Assembly: GCA_963836015.1 (NCBI GenBank)
Contig: CAWIIF010000002.1
Coordinates: 496,001-560,000, forward strand
Direction of reading: 5' to 3'
DNA length: 64,000 bases
Source: CAWCDJ01 sp963836015
GTDB lineage: Bacteria; Acidobacteriota; Terriglobia; Bryobacterales; Bryobacteraceae
Notes under the pieces: model-generated
Told to the model about the DNA's origin: nothing
The model's database searches: none
Seen by the model: only the letters and a program-made list of their open reading frames with translations
In this document: piece after piece, positions 43,817-53,600 of the stretch
Layout: each line of letters begins with the position of its first letter
How positions within the stretch are numbered: the stretch's first letter is position 1
Made by a program: the position numbers and the translations under genes

Positions 43817-44670
43817 GGGAGCTGCGTCAGCGGCCACAGTTTGTAAAGCACAACTGCAAAGAGGACGAGCATACCCGCCGTGAGCACGCCCGATTCGCCG
43901 ACCCACACGCTCCGGCCGGCCGTCGACCTGTCAAATGCACCCTGGACGACCGCGTTCCATGCGCCGTGCCCCCAGATACAGGGCCAAATGCTTCCCGAGG
44001 AAAGCCGGAGCCATGCGAAGACATATCCGCCCGCTACGATGCCGACCACAAAGAGACAGGTCGAGAATATTGGATGTGGTCCCGATGCATACTGCCCGCT
44101 AAGGATCAAAGGTGTGTGCCATAGCCCCCACACCAAGCCGCTGATCAGGATGGGCGCCGGGATACCGGAATCGACCAATCGCGTCAACATATAGCCGCGC
44201 CAGCCAATCTCTTCACCCGCGGCGTACTTGCAATTATCCAGCGCGCCGAACAGCAACATCACTCCGAGACACTGGCAAAATCTCACGAACCCGCCTCCGG
44301 CAGGCGCAAAATGCATTCCCAGAACAGCACCGGGAAGTACTGGCGCCTGGAAGCGCGCCAGACCCGTGCTCCAGGCGATTCCATATGCCGTGAATCCCAC
44401 GACAAGCGGCATTGCGCCAGCGATCGCAACTGCGCGCGTCCCAGCCGCACCACCCCATCGGAAGGAAACATCGCCGATCCCTTCACGAACGACGAGCCTC
44501 GCAACGACTGATGAGATGGTCACCCACCATACAAGCCCGAAGATAAGGCCAAGGTGATTCTGGATAGACCCACCGAGCACCAGAATCCTGTGTTCGAAAT
44601 AGGCAGATCCCGCGATCAACACCACGAAAAAAATGCGCAAACCAGAACGCGCCTTGACTTTGGACTGCAT
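43765..44670 (-). CDS. CPBP-family intramembrane metalloprotease
   Basis: The ATG at 44670 has a strong GGAGGTG element and opens a 301-residue protein with seven or eight hydrophobic helices. The conserved motifs are AGEEIGWRGYML (the EExxxR motif with catalytic glutamates), GLVWGLWHTPLIL (FxxxH motif) and WGHGAWNAVV (HxxxN/B motif). CPBP proteases cleave membrane proteins or process prenylated or bacteriocin-type substrates; none can be named here. Its 3' end overlaps that of the converging quinoprotein pseudogene by 52 nt. The longer frame upstream of the ATG is integrase debris. Confidence 0.9.
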   Translation of the reverse strand: MQSKVKARSGLRIFFVVLIAGSAYFEHRILVLGGSIQNHLGLIFGLVWWVTISSVVARLVVREGIGDVSFRWGGAAGTRAVAIAGAMPLVVGFTAYGIAWSTGLARFQAPVLPGAVLGMHFAPAGGGFVRFCQCLGVMLLFGALDNCKYAAGEEIGWRGYMLTRLVDSGIPAPILISGLVWGLWHTPLILSGQYASGPHPIFSTCLFVVGIVAGGYVFAWLRLSSGSIWPCIWGHGAWNAVVQGAFDRSTAGRSVWVGESGVLTAGMLVLFAVVLYKLWPLTQLPHKPKTYKTRSAAIAMY

Positions 44671-44759
44671 GAACACCTCCAACCGGCGAAGGGCAGCTTC
44701 AGCCGGCCCAAGTACGAAGCTCCTGGCGAGTATCGCACAGTGTCCCGATGCTGCGCAGG

Positions 44760-45051
44760 TCAGATCGGGAGCCGAGAACGCGCTTCCAACTCGGCGGTCA
44801 GCCAGCCGAGAATGTGCGGGTCGCGCCGCAGTTGTTCCAGGCGGCAGATCTCGTGATGCTGAGTGCCCAGATAACGCAGAAAACTCCGGAGAGTAGCGCG
44901 ATAAGCACGGACGGCTCCGTCGCTGAGCGCGGTGGTGAGGGATTCGGCGGAAGCTGGCCCAGAACTGCGCAACTTCCTCCACTGACAGCGGCAGGATGAG
45001 GCGCCTCGGTGCCCTCGGCGCTCCATCCACCGCAGTGGTGGGGTCGGGCAT
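44760..45051 (-). pseudogene. N-terminal fragment of a tyrosine recombinase
   Basis: In one frame LPLSVEEVAQFWAS and, after a shift near 44943, SLTTALSDGAVRAYRATLRS and FLRYLGTQHHEICRLEQLRR followed by DPHILGWL make up the SAM-like core-binding domain of an XerC/D-type recombinase. The sequence leaves the family after GWL and stops at 44760, so the catalytic domain is missing. It lies just upstream of the CPBP gene. Confidence 0.6.
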
Positions 45052-45398
45052 TCGAGTCTAGCGGTCCTCGCCGGGGCAACTTTGAGTTCCCTGCATCCGT
45101 CATCCGGTTCGGGAGTGATTGGTTGGCATGATCAGATTGGGAATCACCTCAATATGGCACAGGTTCCATAAACCAAACTCCTCGCCTCCACCCCCATGAC
45201 GGCCGCTATAATCGGCATGGATCGTTTGAATGACCATACGAGCCTGACAATCTTCGGCTAGCCGCTGGCAATATTCCTCGCTCACTCGCGCCTAAGGGTG
45301 TAAATGGTGTGAGCTGCCTGCGGCCCTTTGACACCGGTGGGATTTCGTCGGCTTGAAGCGGCCTTTGTTCGGACACTATTGGCCATCGGGCCAGTCAT
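45052..45398. other. Intergenic region, nothing recognised
   Basis: About 350 bases hold one 61-codon minus-strand frame (45100-45285) without ribosome binding site or recognisable motif. The end of the region provides the AGGAGG ribosome binding site of the next gene. Confidence 0.4.
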
Positions 45399-45415
45399 AA
45401 GAGGAGGTATTTGCT

Positions 45416-46408
45416 GTGAAAAGGAAAGCGCCGGAAAGCTCTCTGACATCTGCCGCGGCGGCAGCGCCGCCTGAGGGGCCGCCCCATCCGGAAGGGCACA
45501 GCTTCCTGCCAGTATTGCACTCCGTCAGTTATAGCGGCATCTGGCGCGGCCAGGCACAACTCACGCTCGATCAGTTCCTCGTCAAGGCGAAACTGCTGGG
45601 CTACAGTCGGGTCATGCTGGTGGCCAAGCGGCCGCATCTCGCACCCGCCGACTACGATAAAGAGGCCCGCGGCCGGCTTCGCCACCGCATTGTGGAACTG
45701 GGGCTCGAAGTCGTGGCGCTAGCGGGTTACACGGATTTCAGCGCGGGACTAGATCGGCCGGGCATCCCGGTCGCAGAAATCCAGGCTGCATATGTCGGCG
45801 AATTGGCGTGTCTGGCGCGAGATCTGCACGTGCCGCTGGTCCGCGTGTTCACGGGATACGAACGCCCCGGGATTCCCTTCGACCAGCAGTGGGGCTCGGT
45901 GGTGGCGGGGCTGAAGATGGCGGCACGGAAAGCGGCCGCATACGGCGTCGGTCTGATCGTGCAGAACCACCATGACATCGCGCTGCACCACGATTCGATG
46001 CTCTGGCTGTTGAAGGAAGTGAACGAGCCAAACGTCAAGGCCGGCTTCGATGCATGGGCGCCAACTCTCCAGGGTTTGAGCAGCGCCGAAATAGGCAATG
46101 CCATACACAAAATGGCTCCTTACCTGTCGTTCACGATTGCCGCCGACTACCGGAAGTTCCCGCGCTTTAAGTACGAGCCGACTCTGACCAACTATGTTAC
46201 CCAGCAGACGGACCTGGTGCGCGCGGTTCCGATGGGAACGGGTATCGTCGACTATCAGACGTTCTTCGGAGCGCTTCTCGACATCGGCTATCGCGGCTGC
46301 GTCGCATACGAGTTATGCGAGGTGCTGGACGGTGGCGGGTCGGAAGAAAACCTGGACCGCGCCGCCAAGACATTCCTGGACTACCTCAATAATTTTCGGC
46401 CGAAGTAG
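45416..46408 (+). CDS. Sugar-phosphate isomerase/epimerase (AP-endonuclease-2-like TIM barrel)
   Basis: The GTG at 45416 is preceded by GAGGAGG at ideal spacing. The 330-residue protein belongs to the xylose-isomerase-like TIM-barrel family. It shows SVSYSGIWRGQAQLTLDQFL at the start, the strand VPLVRVFTGYE, the metal-ligand region LIVQNHHDIALHHDSM, KAGFDAWAP, and a late Glu in GCVAYELCEVLDGG. Members isomerise or epimerise sugars or cyclitols using a divalent metal. There is no signal peptide, so it acts in the cytoplasm. The following carbohydrate-esterase-like and Gfo/Idh genes support a sugar catabolic role. Confidence 0.85.
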   Translation: MKRKAPESSLTSAAAAAPPEGPPHPEGHSFLPVLHSVSYSGIWRGQAQLTLDQFLVKAKLLGYSRVMLVAKRPHLAPADYDKEARGRLRHRIVELGLEVVALAGYTDFSAGLDRPGIPVAEIQAAYVGELACLARDLHVPLVRVFTGYERPGIPFDQQWGSVVAGLKMAARKAAAYGVGLIVQNHHDIALHHDSMLWLLKEVNEPNVKAGFDAWAPTLQGLSSAEIGNAIHKMAPYLSFTIAADYRKFPRFKYEPTLTNYVTQQTDLVRAVPMGTGIVDYQTFFGALLDIGYRGCVAYELCEVLDGGGSEENLDRAAKTFLDYLNNFRPK

Positions 46409-46669
46409 GTTCTCACAGGCTTCAGCCTGCCGCGTCCCCGGCAATGCCCATTCGTCGGGTGAATCGCCATTCAGACAAGGAACGCTGAAATATGCGCCGC
46501 GCAGTCCCGGCGCAACTCTGGAGCGGCTATGCCTTTACAGCTTTGCATGCATTTTCCACCTTTTCGAACTCGAGCTGGCAGACACCCTGTCGGCAGACAC
46601 CCGGCGGCAGACACCCTTGACTCTTCCTCGGCATTGGCCTATACCGGGAGTCGGAGAGGAGTCATAAGA

Positions 46670-46828
46670 ATGAAGTTGATGGATCGGGCCTCTGTGGACA
46701 AGCAGGATGTCCGCGAACTGGTTCTGCAGTGCAACAAATGCGGCGAGACGTGGGCGCCACAGCTCGATTCGGGCGGACGGCTCTCCTTTGATTATTGGAT
46801 CTGTCCGGCGCAGTGTAACGCGGACTGA
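46670..46828 (+). CDS. 52-aa zinc-ribbon protein
   Basis: The ATG at 46670 follows an AGAGGAG element. The product includes LVLQCNKCGETWAPQLDSGG and DYWICPAQCN, giving CxxC ... CxxxC, a compact zinc-binding knuckle. Similar tiny proteins are scattered through acidobacterial genomes without known function. It lies 22 nt before the CE15-like gene on the same strand and may share its transcript. Confidence 0.65.
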   Translation: MKLMDRASVDKQDVRELVLQCNKCGETWAPQLDSGGRLSFDYWICPAQCNAD

Positions 46829-46849
46829 CCGCACTCACCCCGCGCCGTC

Positions 46850-49291
46850 ATGTCACGAACCGATATCCAGATGACGCGAAGAGCACTATTTACCCGGGCC
46901 GCGGTCTCCCTGGGAGCGTCGGTGCTGTCATCGACACCAGGCTCCGCGGCGCAATTCGATGCAGCATCCCCAGGCATCGCCGCCCGCCGGCGGGCCGATC
47001 TCGAGACCTTTCTGAAGGTCTTTCCGCCGAGCCGTCCGCCGACCAGCGGCCGCATGAACACCCTGGATAGGGTCTGGGAGGATTGGGTGAAGCGCACCGG
47101 TGAACTGCCACCGGACTTCTCCTCCATGCCCTCGATCGCCGGTCTCCCCGATCCGCTCGTGCTTTTCGAGGGCGGCCGCGAACTGCCGGTGACCGACGCC
47201 GCCCTGTGGAATCGCAAGAAACAGCTCATCCGCGCGCAGTTCGAACAATGGGTATTCGGAAAGATGCCGCCCGCGCCGAACAACTTGCGCGCGGTGGTCA
47301 TGGGGTCGCGCCGGGAAGGCACCGCGACTGTCCGCGACGTCCGGCTCGAATTCGGGCCCGGCCATCGCGCCACCTTGCGGGTGCAGTTGATCATTCCCGA
47401 GGGCCAAGGCCCCTTCCCCGTTTTCCTGACCGATCACAACCGCCGGCGTCCCTGGCTGTACACGGCGGTGAAGCGCGGCTATATCGGGTGCTATTACGCC
47501 GCTGCCGATCCGCTCTACGGCGACGGCGACGATTCCGATGCGTACATTGAAATCTACCCGGAATACGATTTTTCCTGTCTCGCGCGTTGGGGCTGGTCCG
47601 CCTCGCGCGCGGTAGATTACCTCCTGACGCTCCCGGAAGTGGCTAAAGATCAGATCGGCCTCACCGGCCATTCCCGCGGAGGGAAGCAGGCGCTGGTGGG
47701 CGCCGCTTTCGATGAGCGGATTGGAGCAGTCATCCCGTCCAGCGGGAATACCGGCGAATGCGATCCGTGGCGCTATACCACGGACATGTTCGTCAACGAG
47801 AGCATCGAACTCCTAACCGCGGCGCAGCCCCACTGGTTCCATCCACGGCTGCGCTTCTTCGCCGGGCGCGAAGACAAGCTGCCGGTAGACCAGAACCTGC
47901 TGATGGCCCTGATGGCGCCGCGCGGGCTGATGATGTACGCCGGATATGCCGAGTCGGCGGGCAATCCATTCGGCTTCGAGCAGGCCTATCGATCCGTACT
48001 CAGCGTCTACCGCTTCCTGGGCCGCGAAGAGAACTTGTGGCTCAATCTGCGGGAAGGGGAGCATCCCACCAATTCCGCCGATATCGAGCAGTTTGTGGAC
48101 TTCTTCGATTCGGTATTCGGCCGCCGACGGCGCCCGAAATTCGAAACCTGGATTTGCGGCTACACCTTCGATCGCTGGCGCGAAATCACGAAAGAGACGA
48201 TCGACCCGCTCTCCTCGCCGAAAAGGGCGGTAGGCGATTTCGGGCGCGGGATCGAGTCGGCGTCAGACTGGCAAGAGCGCGCGAAATCCACTCGCCAGAC
48301 GATCGCGCACGCTCTAGGCGAAGCTCCGCCTGTCGTGACCTTCGACGCGCTTCATAACCTCTCGGAAACGAACCTGGCGAACGAAGGGTGGTTGGCCACG
48401 CTCTACAATCGCCCGTTGGACGATCGGACCGGAGCACGCTTCCAATCCGAAGGCATGGGAGTTCTCGGTCTCCCCTTCGGCGACGGACTGTCGGGCGACC
48501 TGTACTATCCGGCGGGCGTGGATGGCAAACCGAAGCCAAGCAAGTGGCCGGTGATCGTCTGGCTGCACCCGTTCAGCTATCAGAACGGCTGGTCCGCCGG
48601 ACGTCCGTGGCTATCCGGTGGATGGGCTTATCAACAGGACGAGCGGCCGTCGTTTCCGATGCTGGTCAAAAGAGGGTTCGCGGTTTTTGCCTTCGATCAG
48701 ATCGGATTCGGAACGCGCATCCACGAGGCGAAGGCGTTCTATGAGCGCTACCCGAAGTGGTCCCTGCTGGGAAACATGATTGCCGATGCACGCGCGGCCG
48801 TCGATGCGCTCTCCCGGTTGCAGGAGATCGACTCGTCCAGGATCTTCCTTTTAGGGTATGCGCTCGGCGGCAAAGTCGGATTGGTTACCGCTGCCTTCGA
48901 GGATCGCATCAAAGGCGTGATCTCGGTATGCGGCCTCGACCCCTTGCGGCTGGACACTCCGGACAAAGGCACGGAAGGCATCCGGCAGTACTCCCACCTG
49001 CATGGACTGCTCCCGCGTCTCGGCTTCTTCGCGAACCATCCGGATCGCGTGCCGTTCGACTTCGACGAAGTGCTGGCCCTGATCGCGCCGAGACCAGCTT
49101 TGGTGATGGCGCCCACGCTCGACCGTTACGCTCGCCTGGCGGATGTCGAGCGCGAGGTGGAGGCGAGCAAGCGGATTTACCGCTTGCTCGGGCAGCCCGG
49201 CGCTCTGTCGTTGGAAACACCCGTGGATTTCAACCGCTTTCCGCGCCGGATGCAGGAGCGCGTGCTGGAGTGGCTCGGCGGCTACGTCTAG
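46850..49291 (+). CDS. CE15-like glucuronoyl esterase fused to a second alpha/beta-hydrolase domain
   Basis: After a Tat-like or Sec leader (TRRALFTRAAVSLGASVL) the first domain (about residues 50-430) resembles CE15 glucuronoyl esterases, which cut ester bonds between lignin and glucuronoxylan. It has the nucleophile motif GHSRGGK (Ser275), PSSGNTGECDPWRYTTDMF and REGEHPT with the likely His. The second domain (about 480-813) is a dienelactone-hydrolase-like fold, but its nucleophile elbow reads GYALGGK, with Ala671 where Ser is expected. Start at 46850 or 46871. It is a paralogue of the gene at 56649 with the same two-domain layout. Confidence 0.8.
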   Translation: MSRTDIQMTRRALFTRAAVSLGASVLSSTPGSAAQFDAASPGIAARRRADLETFLKVFPPSRPPTSGRMNTLDRVWEDWVKRTGELPPDFSSMPSIAGLPDPLVLFEGGRELPVTDAALWNRKKQLIRAQFEQWVFGKMPPAPNNLRAVVMGSRREGTATVRDVRLEFGPGHRATLRVQLIIPEGQGPFPVFLTDHNRRRPWLYTAVKRGYIGCYYAAADPLYGDGDDSDAYIEIYPEYDFSCLARWGWSASRAVDYLLTLPEVAKDQIGLTGHSRGGKQALVGAAFDERIGAVIPSSGNTGECDPWRYTTDMFVNESIELLTAAQPHWFHPRLRFFAGREDKLPVDQNLLMALMAPRGLMMYAGYAESAGNPFGFEQAYRSVLSVYRFLGREENLWLNLREGEHPTNSADIEQFVDFFDSVFGRRRRPKFETWICGYTFDRWREITKETIDPLSSPKRAVGDFGRGIESASDWQERAKSTRQTIAHALGEAPPVVTFDALHNLSETNLANEGWLATLYNRPLDDRTGARFQSEGMGVLGLPFGDGLSGDLYYPAGVDGKPKPSKWPVIVWLHPFSYQNGWSAGRPWLSGGWAYQQDERPSFPMLVKRGFAVFAFDQIGFGTRIHEAKAFYERYPKWSLLGNMIADARAAVDALSRLQEIDSSRIFLLGYALGGKVGLVTAAFEDRIKGVISVCGLDPLRLDTPDKGTEGIRQYSHLHGLLPRLGFFANHPDRVPFDFDEVLALIAPRPALVMAPTLDRYARLADVEREVEASKRIYRLLGQPGALSLETPVDFNRFPRRMQERVLEWLGGYV

Positions 49292-49300
49292 AGGCGGCGG

Positions 49301-50524
49301 CTAGACGATGTCCTCTTTCGCTGCGTCCCAGCGCACGGTCCGCTGCTGCCGGTAAGACGCGTTCGCCATCTGGCAGGCGATGGCGGTGCGGTACCCGAGC
49401 TCGAACGGACAGTTCGGTTCCTTGCGGCTGCGCACGCAATCGAAGAAATTCTGCATGTGCTGCGCAGTGTAGTCCTTGTACCCGCCCTTACCGATGGGCG
49501 GTGCGGCATCATTCTCGGCTGCGGGCGGCGCGTTCCCCCTGCGCCGTTGGGGAAGATAAGCGACGTGGTCGGACTCGTCGTGGATCAACGTTCCGTTAGT
49601 TCCGAACAGATAGTCGTAGCCTTCCGAAAAGTAATTATTGCCGAAGAGCGAATTCCACGTGAAGATCAGCTTTTCCGGCTGCACCATGACGACGTTCATA
49701 GTGTCCGGCACCTGCATCTGCGGCGAGAGAAAATTGCCGCCAGTCATAGTCACCGACTCGGGGATGTTCAAACCCAAAGCGCCGTACCAGAAACCGACCT
49801 GGTGAACCATATTCTCGAAGACATTTCCGCCCGAGTAGTCCCAGAAGAAGCGCCAGTTGATGAAACGTTGGGCGTCGAACGAGTAGGACTTCGCTTCACC
49901 CTCGAATGCCCGCCAATCGACGTGCTCGGGGTTGCAATCGGCGGGGATTTTGCGCAGCCAACCGCCGTGCGACGCGTTGCGGAAATGGAACGCCTGGATC
50001 GCAGTGGGCGTGCCCATGCGCTCGCGGACCGCGAGCTCGCGCGTCTTGTGGAGGCCCGGCCCGCTGTTCATCTGCATCCCGATTTGCACCACCCGTCCGG
50101 AACCCTTGAAGGCGTCGCGCATGCGGCGCGCGTGGGCGGGATTGAACGCCATCGTCTTTTCCTGGTAGACGTCCTTGCCGGCCTGAATGGACGGAACGAA
50201 GTGCAGCGCGTGCAAGTGTTGTGGCGTGGCGATCAGGACTGCGTCGATGCTCTTGTCGTCGAGCAGCTTGCGGAAATCGCCGTAGGTCTTCATGTTCGGC
50301 GCAAGCGCCTGGAACGGGGTGAAACGGGCGTTATAGACATCCGCGGCTGCGACCGCCTCCACGTTTGGGCAGGCCAGGGCCGCACGGAAATCCTCCATCT
50401 GCCGGGCGCCCGCTCCGATGATGCCGAAACGAACGCGGTCGTTCGCTCCGAGGACGCGGTCCGAGACCGTCAGGGCGGCCGCGCCACCCGCCAGTCTGTT
50501 AAGAAACTCTCGCCTGTTCGACAT
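49301..50524 (-). CDS. Gfo/Idh/MocA-family oxidoreductase, Tat-exported
   Basis: The ATG at 50524 has a GAGGAGG element. The 407-residue protein starts with a twin-arginine signal (NRREFLNRLAGGAAAL), then the Rossmann motif RFGIIGAGARQMEDF and the dinucleotide-binding strand VEAVAAADVY. The usual EKP signature is EKTM here (KDVYQEKTMAFNP). The C-terminal substrate domain contains GGNVFENMVHQVGFW with the likely catalytic His. Such exported enzymes oxidise or rearrange sugars or glycosides using bound NAD(P). It converges on the CE15-like gene with only 9 nt between stops. Confidence 0.9.
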   Translation of the reverse strand: MSNRREFLNRLAGGAAALTVSDRVLGANDRVRFGIIGAGARQMEDFRAALACPNVEAVAAADVYNARFTPFQALAPNMKTYGDFRKLLDDKSIDAVLIATPQHLHALHFVPSIQAGKDVYQEKTMAFNPAHARRMRDAFKGSGRVVQIGMQMNSGPGLHKTRELAVRERMGTPTAIQAFHFRNASHGGWLRKIPADCNPEHVDWRAFEGEAKSYSFDAQRFINWRFFWDYSGGNVFENMVHQVGFWYGALGLNIPESVTMTGGNFLSPQMQVPDTMNVVMVQPEKLIFTWNSLFGNNYFSEGYDYLFGTNGTLIHDESDHVAYLPQRRRGNAPPAAENDAAPPIGKGGYKDYTAQHMQNFFDCVRSRKEPNCPFELGYRTAIACQMANASYRQQRTVRWDAAKEDIV

Positions 50525-50678
50525 GCACTTCCTCCTCTTGCAGGATCTCTTTCTGGCTGCTTAGGATTTTATACCCGAATGATATTTACAGATCTCTTGT
50601 TCGGGTTCGGGCCATATCGCAACGTTTGCGAGCGCCGGCTTCCCTCCCGCGGAGGAAAGCCGGCGTGATCGCTCCATA

Positions 50679-53600
50679 TCAGAACATCAGCCTGAGCGAG
50701 AGCTGCACTTTGCGCGGGTCGCGGGTACCCGTCAGCGCGCCGAAGTTCGCATTGATCTGCTGGCCCGCCGCATTGAATCGCGCGGTGGTGTCGTAGCCGT
50801 TGAACTCGGTGTGATTCCAGACGTTGTAGAACTCGCCGCGGAGCTGGAAGTAGCGCGACTCGCCCTTCCACGGAATACGCTTCGAGACGCTCATGTCCCA
50901 GTTGTTCCACGCCGGATTGCGCAGAATGCCGAGTCCCGCCGTCCCGAAGGTGCGGGTGGCCGGCCGGCCGAACGCGTCCGTGTTGAAGTTCTTCGAAAAC
51001 GTCCGCTGGTCTTTCGACAGGTTCGGGTCGGCGATCAGATCGATGCGCGCGCCCTCCTGGGATCCCGTGATGTCCGCTCCGTCCGAAGTACTGAACCCCG
51101 GAGTGAACGGCGTACCGGTGGCGAAGCTGGTGATCCCGGAAAGCTGCCAGTTGTCGGCGACGGCACCGAGATATTTGTTCCCCATCTTCTTGCCGAGCTC
51201 GGGCAGGTCCCAGGTGTAGTTGATGGTCGCCACGTGCCGGATGTCGTACGACAGCGGGCCATAGTTGCGCTGCCGCACCGGGAAGTAAAGGCTCAATCCG
51301 CCGAAGTCGGCATCGGAGACTCCCAGGGTTTTCGACCAGGTGTAGGAGACACCGTACTGTATGCCGTGCGACATGCGCCGGTTCGCCGCCACCTGCAGGC
51401 CGTGGTAGTTCGAACTGCCGTCGAACGTGCGCATGTTGATGGTGCCCATCCCCAGATAGGGCCGGAGATAGTTGTCGGGCAGCGGGCTGCGCGTGGTCGA
51501 GTCGATGTTGTTCGGATCGAAGTGCGCGTACATCGGAATGGAGTTGATGTTCCGCTGCTCAATCAGGTGCCGTGCCATGCTGCCCACGTAAGACACGTCC
51601 AACACCGTCTCGAAGCCGATCTCGCGCTGCACCCCGAGGCTGAAATTCATCGTGGTCGGCAGCGCCTGGTTCGCGCTTTCCACCACCGTCACGCCCGGAG
51701 GCCCGACCACGCCGGTCGATTGCAGGAACGTGCCAACGTTCCCGAACGAGACTGTCGGGTTGTAAGAGACGGGAGGCTGTCCCACGGTGCCCGAGTAGAC
51801 GTTCCCCTGCGGCCGGTCGTAGAACATCCCGAAGCCGCCGCGGATCGCCGTCTTGCCGTCGCCCTTGGGATCGTACGCGAAGCCGAAGCGAGGTGCCAGC
51901 GACAACGACGTCCAGTACAGGCCGTCAGGAGCGGTGACTCCGCCTACCGCCATTCCGGGGGCGTAGTTGCCCGATCCCGGCACGAAGAGTCCGATGTAAG
52001 TGACCGGGGCCAACGTGCCGGTGCGCGGATCGACCGCCACCCGCTTATTGGTCGCTGGATCGATCGCGGGCCGGTACATCACCGCCGCCGTATTCGCGTC
52101 GTACGTCGAGGGAATGAACGTCGTCAGGAACTGCCGGATATCGTGAGTGGCGGGCGAGGAATAGACGCGCAGCCCCATTTCCAGGTTCAGGCGTTTCGAT
52201 ACTTTCCACGAATCCTGCCCGTATACCTCCACCTGCGTGTAGCGATACAGGGAGTACGTCCGCATGCTCGCTTCCGAGTAGCTGTTGAAGTTGCCCAGCA
52301 GGGCGTTGGAGAACGCGTAGTTCGAATCGAACGGATTGTTGGTGTTGCGCCCGAAGTCGAATGCGCCGCGAGTGTTGCCGCTGCCGACTTCATCCTTCCG
52401 CATGCGTTCGATGTACACCCCGCCTTTCAGCGTGTGCGTCCCCTGCACCTTGGTCATGTTATAGATCCACGAGAAGACCGGGTTTTCGTTGTGATAGGGG
52501 ATGTTGCCGATGCCGCCGTTAATGGCGCTGGCGACGCCGCCAAACGTAACGTCCGGAATCGCGCCGGACTCGTTCCCCGCGGGGTACCACTGCCCGATAT
52601 TGCCCATCTTGTCGCGCGAGATCAGGCTGGGGTCGCTGGGATTGAACGCCTGGCCGCGTGTGCTCACACCGAATGTGAACTCGCCGACCAGCGTCGGGCT
52701 GAAGGTCTTGGCCAAGTGGAGCAGGACGCCACGTCCGTGCTGCCAGCGGTAATTGTTGTACATGTCGAAGTTGTGGCTGCCCGCCGTCCAGTTGTTATAC
52801 GGCCAGTTCTCGTCGTCGTTATCCTCCGTGCCGCGGAAATAGGCATTCAGCGTGGGGGTGATGTTGTAGTCGATGCGGAACAGGTCTTCGCGCCGCGGAA
52901 AGGCGCCGCTCACGTTGGCCCGGTAGTTGCGCGAGTACATCAGCGCCGGATCGGCTTCCACATAGTTGGGCTTCGGGAAAAAGTCGAGGATCGCCAATCC
53001 CGCCTGGTTGATGCGGGATGCCGGGATCACGTTGCCCGGAAACGCCGCCCCGGTCGTTGGATCCTTGATTGTGATGACCGCGCCGTTCACGTCGCGGGTC
53101 TGCGAGAAGTCCCCGCCACGCTCCAATGCGGTCGGGGTGGTGACAAACTGCGTGCCCGGATAGCTCCGCCGCCGCACGAACTCCTGCGACCAGAAGAAGA
53201 AGAGCTTGTCCTTGTTCCGGTTGAAATTCTTGAAATAGACCGGCCCCCCGAGGGTATAGCCGAAATTCTGAATGCGTTCGACCGGGCGCACGGTGCCAGT
53301 CCGGTTGCGGAAGAAACTGTTGGCATAGAGGCCCTCATGGCGGTAATACCAATAGCCGCTGCCGTGAAACGATTGCGTGCCGCTCTTGACCGTGACGTTG
53401 ATGGTACCCGCCGCGCTGCGGCCGTATTCAGCCTGGTAGTTGCTGGTGAGCACCTTCACTTCCGCGACGGCGTCCATATTCGGCTGCACGTGGGATCCGC
53501 CGTTGGACCCGGTATCCGTGTCCTGCACGCCATCGAGCGCGAAGTTGATAGACGTGTCGCGGCCACCGTTGATGTGCAATCCGCCCGCCCCGGGACCCTT

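Noticed and set aside
45100..45285. 61-codon minus-strand frame
   Set aside because: It has no ribosome binding site, no motif and lies between decayed sequence and a strong promoter-side region.
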